Below are positions 36,096-44,102 of a DNA stretch of 64,000 bases, piece after piece. The stretch comes from Phaeobacter sp. HF9A. Its GTDB lineage: Bacteria; Pseudomonadota; Alphaproteobacteria; Rhodobacterales; Rhodobacteraceae. The stretch's first letter is position 1. Every line of letters begins with the position of its first letter. The notes beneath the pieces are model-generated. The model was not told where the DNA came from, ran no database searches, and was given only the letters and a program-made list of their open reading frames with translations. Where the stretch lies: NCBI RefSeq assembly GCF_011806385.1, contig NZ_JAATOX010000003.1, positions 23,813 to 87,812 on the forward strand, given 5' to 3'. A program made the position numbers and the translations under genes.

Positions 36096-36479
36096 GGTGA
36101 GATCACCTGTCCGCACGAAGGCGGATTGAAACGCAGCCCAATGAGCTGCACTATTTTAGCGGCTAGGGTGAGATCACCTGTCCGCACGAAGGCGGATTGA
36201 AACATATCTCCTTATGTCTACCAAAAACCGAAAGCATGGAGGTGAGATCACCTGTCCGCACGAAGGCGGATTGAAACGGCCAGCTCGCGTTGGATCTGTT
36301 CCTCCTCTGGGTGAGATCACCTGTCCGCACGAAGGCGGATTGAAACCCCATGAGCCCGAAGGCCATGGCCATTGCCGCGAAGGTGAGATCACCTGTCCGC
36401 ACGAAGGCGGATTGAAACAACGTCACTTCAACCCCCTGATCCAAAATGTAGGTGAGATCACCTGTCCGCACGAAGGCGG
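36096..36479 (+). CRISPR. CRISPR array 1: six 37-nt repeats, five spacers
   Basis: Repeats at 36096-36132, 36167-36203, 36241-36277, 36310-36346, 36382-36418 and a truncated last one at 36451-36479 that has lost the ATTGAAAC end. The repeat starts GGTGAGATCACC (itself a small dyad), has a TCCGC/GCGGA hairpin and ends ATTGAAAC, the 8-nt crRNA tag typical of Cas6-processed type III. Spacers are 34, 37, 32, 35 and 32 nt. The spread in spacer length suits type III. Spacer 4 reads as open protein-coding sequence on the minus strand. No spacer matches elsewhere in the window by eye. Confidence 0.97.
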
Positions 36480-36530
36480 CTTTCCGATGGGGTCTTTGGT
36501 CTTGCGTATCCCGCGCACCGGCAGGGCGGG

Positions 36531-36821
36531 TCAGAAAAGCCAGTAGCCCTCGTCGCTTTCAAACGGTGCGGCGTCGCCGAACACCCGGCTGCGCCGCTCC
36601 CCGTCATGGCCGATCACGTAAAGCCGCAGGCTGTCGCCCTCGCCAAGATGCGCCGCCAACTGCTGGCACAGCGCCTCCGCCGTCTGGCGACTCATCCGTG
36701 TTTCAAACACCGAGTACTGAACCCGCGTCGCCGCATCCTCCAACAGGCGGGCGATTTTGCGGCGCCGTTTGTTTGATGACACATCGTAGCTGAAGACGGT
36801 CAGCATCTCTCCGCGAGGCAT
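36531..36821 (-). CDS. cas2: CRISPR adaptation protein Cas2
   Basis: 96 residues. The typical start is present after a short extension (LTVFSYDVSSNKRRRKIARLL, with the metal-binding Asp in YDVSS), then RVQYSVFETRMS and LRLYVIGHDG, matching Cas2. It lies 3 nt downstream of the RT-cas1 gene and ends 51 bp from the terminal repeat of array 1, facing it. Confidence 0.95.
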   Translation of the reverse strand: MPRGEMLTVFSYDVSSNKRRRKIARLLEDAATRVQYSVFETRMSRQTAEALCQQLAAHLGEGDSLRLYVIGHDGERRSRVFGDAAPFESDEGYWLF

Positions 36822-36823
36822 GG

Positions 36824-38803
36824 TCAGGCCTCCATCAGGTAGGGGGCAAAACGGTTCGGCTCGCCGGCGCGCAGGGCCTTGGCGAAGTCCTGCGCCTGCC
36901 GCTTCATCATCGGGCGCCAGGCCAGTTTGATCTTGCGCCCCGGCGCAGTGACCTGACGGGCGACGGCGGCCTCATAGCCCGCGATCAGCGCGCGCCTGCC
37001 AGCGCTGGTTATGCGCATGCCGGTCTCTGTCGGGGTGAACATCTCGGGGCGCAATCTGCGGGCGTTGAAGAGAAACGCCGCTTGTCCTTCGGTCAATGGG
37101 GCGCGGAATGGCTCCATCAGGTCATAGACGCAGCCTTCGGACCGGTCGCGGGGGCGGTGCAGAATGCCAAAGCCGGGGTGCAGCCCGGCCGCAAGGACCG
37201 CAGCGCGGATGTCCCGCTCCAGGATTGCCGAGAGGTAGTTAATCGCGGAGTTCAGCGGATCCTGCGCCGGCCTCTGGCGTCGAAAAGGTGTGGTCGCACC
37301 TTCGGTGAGCCGCCCGAGGGCGGGCCAATATTCGGCCGCGCAGACGCCTTCAATGCCACGGATCGCCGCGACGTCATGCAGATGCGGCAGTTTGCGCAGG
37401 TGGCGTTGCATGCGTGCCAGCGTGGCAGTGACCTCTGCATCTTCGCGGGTCCGGTTGAGGCGAAAGAGCTGCGTGCGCTGGTTGCGAATGCGTGCATCGA
37501 CCAATGCGCGCGCAACATTGGCTGATGCGGCGGCGTCCAGGGTTACCGCAGCCTGCGCGAGCTGCAATTCCGCCGCATCTCCGGGTGAGGCCGTCAGTAT
37601 CCCCAATGTCTCGCCCTGCGCGTTCACAAAGGCGAGATCCGTATCGGTCGCCAAGGCATGCTCGATGGCGGCACTGTCTGCATCTGTGCCGGGGCCAAGC
37701 TCGATCCGGTCGACCCGCGTGTGGGCGATCGCGGCCAGCTCCTTGCCATCACCGTTTTCGACCGAAAAGGAGAGGTTGCGCAGAGACAGACGCCGCCCGC
37801 GCTCGGTCAGATACAAGACCCGGGCCCCTCGGTCGTATCCTGCGCGCCCGTCCTTTGCCACCTGTTCGGCAGTCTGCAAATCCTGCTCCGCGACCTGTCG
37901 CAGCAGCCCGACCAAATCCTCTTCGGGGTCGTTGACCTGCGGCAGGGTGAAGGAGCGCACAAAAAGCTGGCCTAGAAATGCAAAGCCACGGTCGAAATCC
38001 CGAACCCGTGTGCCATCCGCATGCAGATCAAGGCCCAGTTCGGCCAGGAGCGCCTCTACCTCTTCGAGCGCGGCCTCGGCGCTCGCGCGTTTTTTGCAGA
38101 GCACGACAAAATCATCGGCGAAGCGAATTATGCGGACACCGCGACCGTGGATTTCTTCGTCGAGCTCGTCGAGATACAGATTGGCCAATAGCGGTGACAG
38201 GGCGGACCCCTGCGCCAGTCCTCGCCCCATGATGCCACTTTCCTGGCCTTGATGTTCCAGGATCAGGGCGATCAGATCAATGATCGGCTCCGCGCCGGGC
38301 TCTCTCTCAAGCGCGGCTTCGAGTTTTTTCAGCAGGGTTTCGTGCCGAACGGCGTCAAAGAAGCCTACGATATCCGCCTCGATCACATGCCAATATCCCG
38401 CGTCCCGCAGGTCTGCCACGGCCGCAACGGCCTGTTTTACCGAACGTCCGGGGCGATAGGCAAAGCTGCCTGCCTCGAACTGAGGGTCGAGCACCGGTGA
38501 CAGCACCTGAGAGAGCGCCGTGTGGACCACCCGGTCGGACACGCTGGGAATGCGCAGGCGGCGATGGCCGCCCTTCGTCTTGGGGATGTCAACCGTGCGA
38601 TAGGGCAGCGGACGCCAGCTGCCATCACCCAGGTCGGCGGACAATTGGGTCAGGCGACGACCTGCTCCAGACTGAAACTGCACCAGCGACATCCCATCGC
38701 CGCCCGCCGCGCCGCTGTTGCTGCGAACCTTCTCCCAGGCGCGATCAAGCTGCGGCAGCGACAGAAGTCTTTGCCAAAGGTCCGAAAGGCGCGCTACCGT
38801 CAT
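36824..38803 (-). CDS. cas1: Reverse transcriptase-Cas1 fusion
   Basis: 659-residue fusion. Residues about 1-290 are a group II intron-like reverse transcriptase: IPSVSDRVVHTALSQVL, AGSFAYRPGRS, motif A EADIVGFFDAVRHE (144-150 hold the Asp), motif B GLAQGSALSPLLANLYL, motif C IIRFADDFVVL (Phe-Ala-Asp-Asp at 228-231), then a thumb. From about 329 it is Cas1: VLYLTERGRRLSLRN, AIRGIEGVCAAEYW (catalytic Glu), GFGILHRPRD (His) and VYDLMEPFRAPL (Asp/Glu). All catalytic positions of both halves are present. There is no N-terminal Cas6 domain. ATG 38803 is chosen because GGAG lies 8 nt upstream; the longer frame begins with TTG. Such fusions can integrate spacers from RNA by reverse transcription. 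Confidence 0.97.
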   Translation of the reverse strand: MTVARLSDLWQRLLSLPQLDRAWEKVRSNSGAAGGDGMSLVQFQSGAGRRLTQLSADLGDGSWRPLPYRTVDIPKTKGGHRRLRIPSVSDRVVHTALSQVLSPVLDPQFEAGSFAYRPGRSVKQAVAAVADLRDAGYWHVIEADIVGFFDAVRHETLLKKLEAALEREPGAEPIIDLIALILEHQGQESGIMGRGLAQGSALSPLLANLYLDELDEEIHGRGVRIIRFADDFVVLCKKRASAEAALEEVEALLAELGLDLHADGTRVRDFDRGFAFLGQLFVRSFTLPQVNDPEEDLVGLLRQVAEQDLQTAEQVAKDGRAGYDRGARVLYLTERGRRLSLRNLSFSVENGDGKELAAIAHTRVDRIELGPGTDADSAAIEHALATDTDLAFVNAQGETLGILTASPGDAAELQLAQAAVTLDAAASANVARALVDARIRNQRTQLFRLNRTREDAEVTATLARMQRHLRKLPHLHDVAAIRGIEGVCAAEYWPALGRLTEGATTPFRRQRPAQDPLNSAINYLSAILERDIRAAVLAAGLHPGFGILHRPRDRSEGCVYDLMEPFRAPLTEGQAAFLFNARRLRPEMFTPTETGMRITSAGRRALIAGYEAAVARQVTAPGRKIKLAWRPMMKRQAQDFAKALRAGEPNRFAPYLMEA

Positions 38804-39003
38804 AAGCGGCTCCAATCCTGGGTTTTGGGGCGTGGAAAAACTGAATTAGGTTCAGAAATATTACAACGTCATGATATCCATATCAAAAATAGAAATATCT
38901 TTCAATGAAGAGGTGCGAGTGTTGGCTTGTAGCACTGAAAAAGCACTTTGCTCCGGGAGAGGGAGGGATTTTTTTATTGATTTCCTGCTGATGCAACACC
39001 TAA
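38804..39003 (+). promoter_or_regulatory. Leader of CRISPR array 2 and divergent RT-cas1 promoter region
   Basis: 200 bp, AT-rich at 38840-38910 (ATATCCATATCAAAAATAG) and again around the T-run at 38970, on the 5' side of the repeats. It serves array 2 on the plus strand and RT-cas1 on the minus strand. It shows no obvious similarity to the leader of array 1. Confidence 0.65.
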
Positions 39004-39315
39004 GATTGGATCACCTGTCCGCATGAAGGCGGATTGAAACGTGGGCTTTTTGCCCAGCGGATTACCTGGTGATTGGATCACCTGTCCGCATGAAGGCGGA
39101 TTGAAACTTCTTCCTTCTCAGATATTCACCTGAGAGACGATTGGATCACCTGTCCGCATGAAGGCGGATTGAAACTACCGCCGGACGATACTTTCGCCCT
39201 GGACGGAGATTGGATCACCTGTCCGCATGAAGGCGGATTGAAACCCTTTGCTTGTTGGTAGGCGGTGAGGGCGGATTGGATCACCTGTCCGCATGATGGC
39301 ATGATGGTGGATTGG
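39004..39315 (+). CRISPR. CRISPR array 2: five 37-nt repeats, four spacers
   Basis: Repeats at 39004-39040, 39071-39107, 39139-39175, 39208-39244 and a damaged last one from 39274. The repeat begins GATTGGATCACC, has the hairpin TCCGC/GCGGA with loop ATGAAG, and ends ATTGAAAC. It differs from array 1 at the 5' end and by one loop base, while the 3' 13 nt are the same. Spacers are 30, 31, 32 and 29 nt, shorter than in array 1. The last repeat carries an internal duplication of TGGCATGA. The same direction as array 1; leader on the left. Confidence 0.97.
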
Positions 39316-39319
39316 GCTG

Positions 39320-40255
39320 TTAGTGCGGGAGCGCGCCGGGCGAAAGCCGGATGCGGCCCAGCCCCTCTACCGCGTGGCGCCCGATGTGGCCGCGTTCCGC
39401 CAGCAACAGGAGCGGCCACAGCTCCGCGAGTTCTCCGCCAAACAGGATCTGTCCCTTGATGGTCTTATCTCTGCGCTGCTGTGCATGGCGGTTGGCGCTG
39501 CTGTATTGCCCGAGGCGAACATTTGTCATGTCAAAGCGCAGCGCGCGCGTTTGCTGCGCCAGGCGGGCGCCGACCTCTGGATCAAGCACAACACCGCACC
39601 ACCGGCTCAGCCCATCCACCCGCCGCAGCGCTCGCGCCAATATGCTGTGGGGCTGTTCGATGACATTTGTCCCTGTCGCATCCATCGGCGATAAAAACTC
39701 CAGCCGGGCCAGCGTGACCGGATGATGGGTCACGGTAGAAAATCCAGACGCGGCACCGGAATATGTGGATATCTCTCGCTGGACAATTTGCGGCGGCCCT
39801 TCCAGGGCGCGCGCAATTTTGCTCCAGGGCAATATCGTGCGGATCCCCGTAACCAGAGCCTCGAACGCGACCAGGGCCCAGTCGATGGCCATGCCAAAAA
39901 TGCGCAAGCTGACCATCAAGTCATCACCGTCGGGCCAAGTCGAGATCACATAGGGTTTGGGCAACCCATCACCGCGCGCACCGCGCAATTGCTCGCGGCG
40001 AAAGACATCCAGTGCGCAGGGGGGATCCCATGGACAGGCGGCACCAGCTTGCGCTTCCGGCGAGGCCCCGGGACCCAGGGCGCCTAGGAATGATCGTCGA
40101 AGATGAGACCCGATCCTGAGATACGTGTGCCCTGCACCGGGAAGGCGTAATGTCAGCGTTTGATCCACCCAGGCTGACAGCAGCCGGTGTGGGTCACGCT
40201 GGACCTCTGCATCAGCCAGCGCTGCGGCCAATCCTGTGAGCGTTGTCGTCGTCAT
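39320..40255 (-). CDS. cas6: Cas6-type CRISPR RNA endoribonuclease
   Basis: 311 residues from MTTTTLTGLAAAL (ATG 40255; an in-frame extension to 40330 is less likely). Recognisable parts are the N-terminal RAMP strand TLRLPGAGHTYLRIGS, ACPWDPPCALDVF, a central LEFLSPMDATGTN and the C-terminal RHAVEGLGRIRLSPG, the glycine-rich loop expected of Cas6. His and Tyr residues in the N-terminal half could serve catalysis. It would cut repeats 8 nt before their 3' end. It stands convergent to array 2, separate from the other cas genes. Confidence 0.85.
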   Translation of the reverse strand: MTTTTLTGLAAALADAEVQRDPHRLLSAWVDQTLTLRLPGAGHTYLRIGSHLRRSFLGALGPGASPEAQAGAACPWDPPCALDVFRREQLRGARGDGLPKPYVISTWPDGDDLMVSLRIFGMAIDWALVAFEALVTGIRTILPWSKIARALEGPPQIVQREISTYSGAASGFSTVTHHPVTLARLEFLSPMDATGTNVIEQPHSILARALRRVDGLSRWCGVVLDPEVGARLAQQTRALRFDMTNVRLGQYSSANRHAQQRRDKTIKGQILFGGELAELWPLLLLAERGHIGRHAVEGLGRIRLSPGALPH

Positions 40256-40500
40256 TCTGCAAAGAATGACGAGAGATGCACCAGAGCACAAGCGTCCGTC
40301 GCCAGCGTTTTTCAGAGATAACGTGCCCATCCCGATGGGGCCGCGTTTATGGCAAGAGCTTACGGGGTATTTGCTTTGAGCATATGTATGTACCAGCTGC
40401 CGTTCGCAAGTGAGATATTAAAGCGTCCTGCCGAAGACCTGAAGCGCTGGGCTTCCTGCGGGGCTGATTTTGTGATTCATCCTGTTTGGGAGGATGGATC

Positions 40501-40690
40501 ATGTCAGCACCATTGCCAGAAGCGCTGCGGGAGCGGTTTCAGAGATTGGTTGAAGAAGGGTTGAGCGGTCGCGCGGCGGCGTTGCGGTTGCAGCTTTCGC
40601 CTGCGACGGGCGCGCGTTGGGGACTTGCGATCCGACGCACCGGCAGGGCACGAGCAGCTCCGCAGGGTCGGCCGAAGGGCAAGGGAAAAC
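40501..40690 (+). pseudogene. IS630-family transposase, 5' remnant
   Basis: In-frame MSAPLPEALRERFQRLVEEG followed by LSGRAAALRLQLSPATGARW and the basic PQGRPKGKGKP linker, the standard N-terminal helix-turn-helix of IS630 transposases. The DDE domain is missing: after about 63 codons the sequence switches to the cyclase fragment that follows. Confidence 0.75.
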
Positions 40691-41341
40691 CGGACCCTCT
40701 CCGATGCGCTGTTCTCGATCCTTCACGGGATGGACCGGTATATCACCCGTCGCAATGGCGTGGACTGGGTCGAAAACCCAGCCGACCCCGAAGAGAACTT
40801 TGCTGACAAGTGGGAAGAGCACTCTGAACGCCGGGATGCATTCTATGAGTGGCTTCAGCAGGCCCGCGGTGATTCCGCATCGGCACATCAGGCGCTCACC
40901 GCAGACGGTGTCGGTGCCGTCCTCAGCGAACGCATGGGGCAGGGTCTGGTCGAACGAGCACTGGGGCGTCGCAATCCGGCCAAAAAGCCGGGTGCTACTG
41001 CGCGGCTGGTCCGTGCGGCCAATCTTCTCCTTACGCCCGCCTATATGCGAAAGCCGCGGTGGCCGCAGGCTGCGGAAGGTCGCGTGAATATTAGCGCCGC
41101 GACCTTTACGCAGCAGGGATTCAGGCCGCAGAGCTTCGTGAGCAACGGCGCGCCGCTTCCCAGAAATTGCAGCCTGCGCTTCGAGGCGGACACGACGGTG
41201 ACCGGGCGTTTCAAGGTCTACTGGCAGGTCGTGAACACCGGGCGGGAAGCCGAGGATGCGGATTGCTTACGTGGGGGCTTTAGCCCGGACGCGGCGGTCC
41301 GGGGTGGTCTGACCCATTCTGAGAGCACCCTCTATAGGTGA
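40688..41341 (+). pseudogene. CD-NTase (CBASS cyclase) C-terminal remnant with AGS-C domain
   Basis: An open frame of about 217 codons without its own start. It begins RTLSDALFSILHGMDRYI, contains the FADKWEEHSERRDAFYEWL part typical of the helical half of DncV-like nucleotidyltransferases, and ends with an AGS-C-type sensor domain: CSLRFEADTTVTGRFKVYWQ, VVNTGREAED, LRGGF and ESTLYR. The catalytic Gly-Ser/DxD half is gone, replaced by IS630 sequence, and the end is cut off after LYR. It shows that a CBASS system once stood here. Family call is from motif memory, fairly confident for AGS-C. Confidence 0.7.
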
Positions 41342-41368
41342 CATAGATGAAGCTGGCGGATTTATCGG

Positions 41369-41653
41369 TCATTTTTCGTTCCTTTCAAGTTCCTGTTTGA
41401 GGTCGTGGAGAAGGCCCAGACGGCCTTCCTCGAATTTCCGGATCCAGCGCGCGTAAACCTCGTAGAGCGGGACCGGGTTGATGAAATGCAGTTTCTCGCG
41501 CCCTCGACGGTGGGTGCTGATCAGATTGGCCTGCTCAAGAAGGCCGAGATGCTGGATCACGGATTGGCGTTTCATATCCATGGAGGTGCAGAGCTGCCCA
41601 AGTGCCTGCCTAAAGGTGGATGCCCTACACAGGCTCAGCACCCGCTTCGACAC
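41369..41653 (-). CDS. ArsR-like winged-helix regulator, probably truncated
   Basis: 94-codon frame whose main part is a winged helix: TSMDMKRQSVIQHLGLLEQA as recognition helix, then NLISTHRRGREKLHFINPVP as wing and YARWIRKFEEGRLGLLHDLK as the dimer helix. The first 15 or so residues do not look like an ArsR start (helix 1 normally reads ...ILxxL). Since IS debris adjoins at 41660, the 5' end is probably lost and the gene may be dead. Confidence 0.6.
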   Translation of the reverse strand: MSKRVLSLCRASTFRQALGQLCTSMDMKRQSVIQHLGLLEQANLISTHRRGREKLHFINPVPLYEVYARWIRKFEEGRLGLLHDLKQELERNEK

Positions 41654-41659
41654 AGGGCG

Positions 41660-41789
41660 ATGCGGGATTCAGGCTTCGAGGACCGAACGGCGCAAAGGAC
41701 GAATTCCTTCTCGCCGCCATCGCCCAGAACCTTCGGAAACTCGCCAAGCTCCGCACGCAGTGCGTCCAAAAGGAGGTCAGCGCATGACC
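41660..41789 (+). pseudogene. IS transposase C-terminal remnant
   Basis: One frame ends RLRGPNGAKDEFLLAAIAQN, then LRKLAKLRTQCVQKEVSA and stop. This is like the last part of IS5/IS1182-type DDE transposases. The following GACTTTTTCAACAGTATC (41890-41908) is the kind of terminus such elements have; the related string TGTTGAAAAACTC recurs at 19929 and 42327. Confidence 0.55.
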
Positions 41790-42039
41790 TGAAAGGTCAA
41801 AATAGCCGGTCTCCGGCAAACCAACTGGCGAAAGCCGGGATCAGACGGCTGCTATGTCTTCAGCAGCGTGAAAATCCCACAAAACACACCGACTTTTTCA
41901 ACAGTATCCGCCCTTCGTGCTCCCGCTGCCCGTCCCGCTGCGCCGACCAGGGTCGACCGGTTGGGCTGCCAACTACGTCAAGCACATTGTCAGCGGGTGT
42001 GGGGCGGAATGGCCGAAAACGCTTGATGGTACTTCTTTG

Positions 42040-42139
42040 GGTGCTGGAATGGCGGTATACTTCTCTTCGATGAAATTAATTTTCCTTAAAAACAATGAGT
42101 TGAAGTTGGCGCAATGGCAAAATTATGGGTGGGTCCACA
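42040..42139 (-). repeat. Right end of transposon A
   Basis: Read on the minus strand from 42139: TGTGGACCCACCCATAATTT, then TGCCATTGCGCC and, about 60 bp on, CCGCCATTCCAGCAC (42042-42056). TGT and CCCATA lie at exactly the same positions as in the left end, and the GCCATT core repeats. ACA at 42137-42139 is followed directly by the GGGAT duplication. Confidence 0.85.
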
Positions 42140-42144
42140 GGGAT
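42140..42144. repeat. Target-site duplication of element A, right copy (GGGAT)
   Basis: Identical to 19154-19158 and directly adjacent to the right terminus. Confidence 0.9.
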
Positions 42145-42216
42145 TGTTGTTTGTGGTGTGTCACACGACATGACCTAAACGTCTCAAAAGGTCATTTTGG
42201 CTGAGAAGATGAAAAA

Positions 42217-42244
42217 AACGGCCTCGGAGCAATCCGAGGCCGTT
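42217..42244 (+). terminator. Displaced nrdJ terminator
   Basis: Perfect 12-bp stem AACGGCCTCGGA / TCCGAGGCCGTT with a 4-nt loop, preceded by an A-run and followed by TTTG. Before the insertion it would have stood about 90 bp after the nrdJ stop. No other gene near it is oriented to need it. Confidence 0.8.
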
Positions 42245-42247
42245 TGC

Positions 42248-42704
42248 GTATGTGGTGGGGAGTGGCGAACGGCGAAAGGGCTCGACTTGAGAGGCCGGAG
42301 AGTATCGACGCGAGGGGCGGATTGTGTTGAAAAACTCTCATGCAGCGCTTTGAGGTCAAATTTGGTAGAACAATATTCCGAATTATTCAAATTCTAGCAG
42401 CATCACGGGGTGCAATCAGCTCGTCGAGGAATCGCTTCCCATATTTCCGAAATTTGCAAATGCAGCAAAGAGTTTTTCAACGGAATGGGCGGAGAGCCGA
42501 CTTTCGCTGCGCTCTGGACGAACGGCAGCAGTGCGCAGATAGCGACATTTGCAAAGTCTTAGTTCCTGCCAGCTGGGTCGCGGTCCCACGCTGCACGAGC
42601 ACTAGAAGAAGCCACCGTTCGCTGCACTTGCAGCTGTAAGGCAACATCTATGGTCCGATGAGCGGGACAAAGCCGTCGTTAATCTTCCGGACCACCGAGC
42701 AAGT
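42248..42704. other. Non-coding stretch between nrdJ terminator and EamA gene
   Basis: No supported gene. It holds an IS-end-like TGTTGAAAAACTC at 42327 and one member of a dispersed non-coding repeat (GGGCGGAGAGCCGACTTTCG around 42486, followed by CGAACGGCAGC). Confidence 0.5.
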
Positions 42705-43601
42705 TCATCCTGCATTGACGATCAGCGCCACCCCTACAACTGCACAGATCGCGCCGATCCAAGCCAATCCTGGAGGACGGGCTTTGCCCAAAACCCAGAT
42801 CAGGGGCAGAATGATCAGAGGAGTTGTTGCGGTGAGTGTGGAGACGACTCCAACTGGACCATCGCTTAATGCGTAGAGCTGCAAAGTCATTCCAAGCCCG
42901 GTGCCAATTGCTGCACTCAAAAACACTTGATGTGCGACCGGTTTCGGCATCGACCTAATCTGCGCTTTCCTTTCCGAGGACAGGACCACAGGTAGCAACA
43001 AACTGAGCGATCCGGCCAGCGACCGAACGAATGTCGCCGAAGCCAGATCAGCCCCGTCGAGCATGACGGGCGCAGCGACAAGCACGCTTCCCGCCTGTGA
43101 TAGTGCAGACGCCAAACCAAAAAGGATGCCGCCGGTCACGTTGCTGCTTTCACCCGAGAAACGGGTTAATGCACCGAAGTTACGCGAAAAAATAGCCAAG
43201 ACGAGGCCCCCGAAAACGATGGCAGTGCCGAGCAGAGAAAGTCCGCTCACGACCTGCCCCAAAACAAAAAATCCAAGAACCAACGCAAAAGGCGCAGTGG
43301 TCGTGTTCAACAGCGATTGAAGAGCAGGTCCGATGCGCGCTAACGACGAGTAGCGCAGTGTGTCCGCGAGAAAGACACCCAGAATTCCCGATACAACCAG
43401 TAGCGAAATATCTGACAAGTCGAGCGACGGATCGAAACCCGCGATAAGAACCAGAACGCCAAAACCGACAGCTACAATCGACATTCGCACGAAACTGAAT
43501 ACTACCGCGCCCAAAGTCTTGGCTGCATCGTAGGCAAGAAGGCTCGAAATCGCGAAGCAGGTGGCCGTTCCGATAGCTGCAAATATCCAGAAATATGTCA
43601 A
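42705..43601 (-). CDS. EamA/DMT-type transporter
   Basis: 298 residues, almost entirely hydrophobic, with about ten membrane helices in two EamA repeats. The first begins WIFAAIGTATCFAISSLLAY; the second repeat starts near NVTGGILFGLASALSQAG and ends in PLIWVLGKARPPGLAWIGA followed by a last helix. Members of this drug/metabolite transporter family export small metabolites; the substrate here is unknown. It stands alone. Confidence 0.85.
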   Translation of the reverse strand: MTYFWIFAAIGTATCFAISSLLAYDAAKTLGAVVFSFVRMSIVAVGFGVLVLIAGFDPSLDLSDISLLVVSGILGVFLADTLRYSSLARIGPALQSLLNTTTAPFALVLGFFVLGQVVSGLSLLGTAIVFGGLVLAIFSRNFGALTRFSGESSNVTGGILFGLASALSQAGSVLVAAPVMLDGADLASATFVRSLAGSLSLLLPVVLSSERKAQIRSMPKPVAHQVFLSAAIGTGLGMTLQLYALSDGPVGVVSTLTATTPLIILPLIWVLGKARPPGLAWIGAICAVVGVALIVNAG

Positions 43602-43791
43602 AAGAGCGGGTCCTAAGCTGAGGGTTCATGACCAGTCTGGAATCTCAACCTAACTTGAGGTCAAGGAAATTCTCGCTCGCTGAGGATACCACTCCGAGAT
43701 GGTAGGTGTGGGCTCAGAGCCGCCTTGCGGCGCTGCGGCAGCCGGGTGGCGGCGAACCCGCACCGGATCCAAGCCGCCAGATGACGCCAAC

Positions 43792-43930
43792 CAGCCCAAT
43801 CACGACATTCATGCAGGGTGCAGCGAAGGCGCTGCTGCGAGCGCGAGAGCTTTTCCCAAAAGCCGCCGTTCAGCAGGCGGTGGCGGCCCTGGCTGATGCT
43901 GCGGTCAGCTCCAGGGGCAGCGAAGCGCAG
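43792..43930 (+). repeat. 139-bp inverted repeat, copy 1
   Basis: Nearly identical (over 90 % by eye) in inverted orientation to 46654-46791. It starts CAGCCCAATCACGACATTCA and ends GGCAGCGAAGCGCAG. A frame is open through this copy but is shifted in copy 2, so it is not coding. The region 43602-44102 around it holds no gene I can support. Confidence 0.85.
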
Positions 43931-44102
43931 AGAGCGTACTTTGCAAAGTCGCGGGATCTGGCGGCACGGCTTAGGCTGAACGCCGCACACGCAAACGCAA
44001 AAGCCGCCCTTCGCCGCAGGTGCAGCCTACACTCAGGGTCGAACGGTAGAGACGCGGGACAGAGCAGCCATTCATCACAATGGTTTGAGTGTCCGCAAAT
44101 AC

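Larger units (their letters stand above)
19159..42139. mobile_element. Tn7-like transposon A (22,981 bp) with type III CRISPR cargo, inserted after nrdJ
   Basis: Both termini are inverted and begin 5'-TGT. Each has CCCATA at positions 11-16 and TTTTGCCATT or TTCTGCCATT soon after, and each is abutted by the same five bases GGGAT. Inside are a full tnsABC-tniQ operon, a Ner-like regulator, a metallophosphoesterase and an RT-Cas1 type III CRISPR-Cas locus. The site is 17 bp past the nrdJ stop; joining 19158 to 42145 restores nrdJ followed within about 100 bp by a strong terminator, which supports the boundaries independently. Unlike classical Tn7, the tnsA end is far (about 16 kb) from the nearest terminus, because the CRISPR cargo lies on that side. 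Insertion looks recent, since the duplication is perfect. Confidence 0.9.

Noticed and set aside
35828..36471. Minus-strand and plus-strand open frames through CRISPR array 1 with repeated RTGDLT or ITCPHEGGLK peptides
   Set aside because: They are translations of the CRISPR repeats; the 37-nt repeats with variable spacers explain them.
19159..42139. Element A as an RNA-guided transposon (CAST) using the type III complex
   Set aside because: TniQ is the long DNA-binding type, Cas10, RT-Cas1 and Cas2 are all kept, and no spacer resembles the nrdJ end by eye. Nothing shows coupling between TniQ and the Cas complex, so the CRISPR system is treated as cargo.
42145..42215. TGTTGTTTGTGG directly after the right duplication as the left end of a further abutting transposon
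   Set aside because: It lacks CCCATA and GCCATT repeats, and it makes sense as the original nrdJ downstream sequence leading into the nrdJ terminator.
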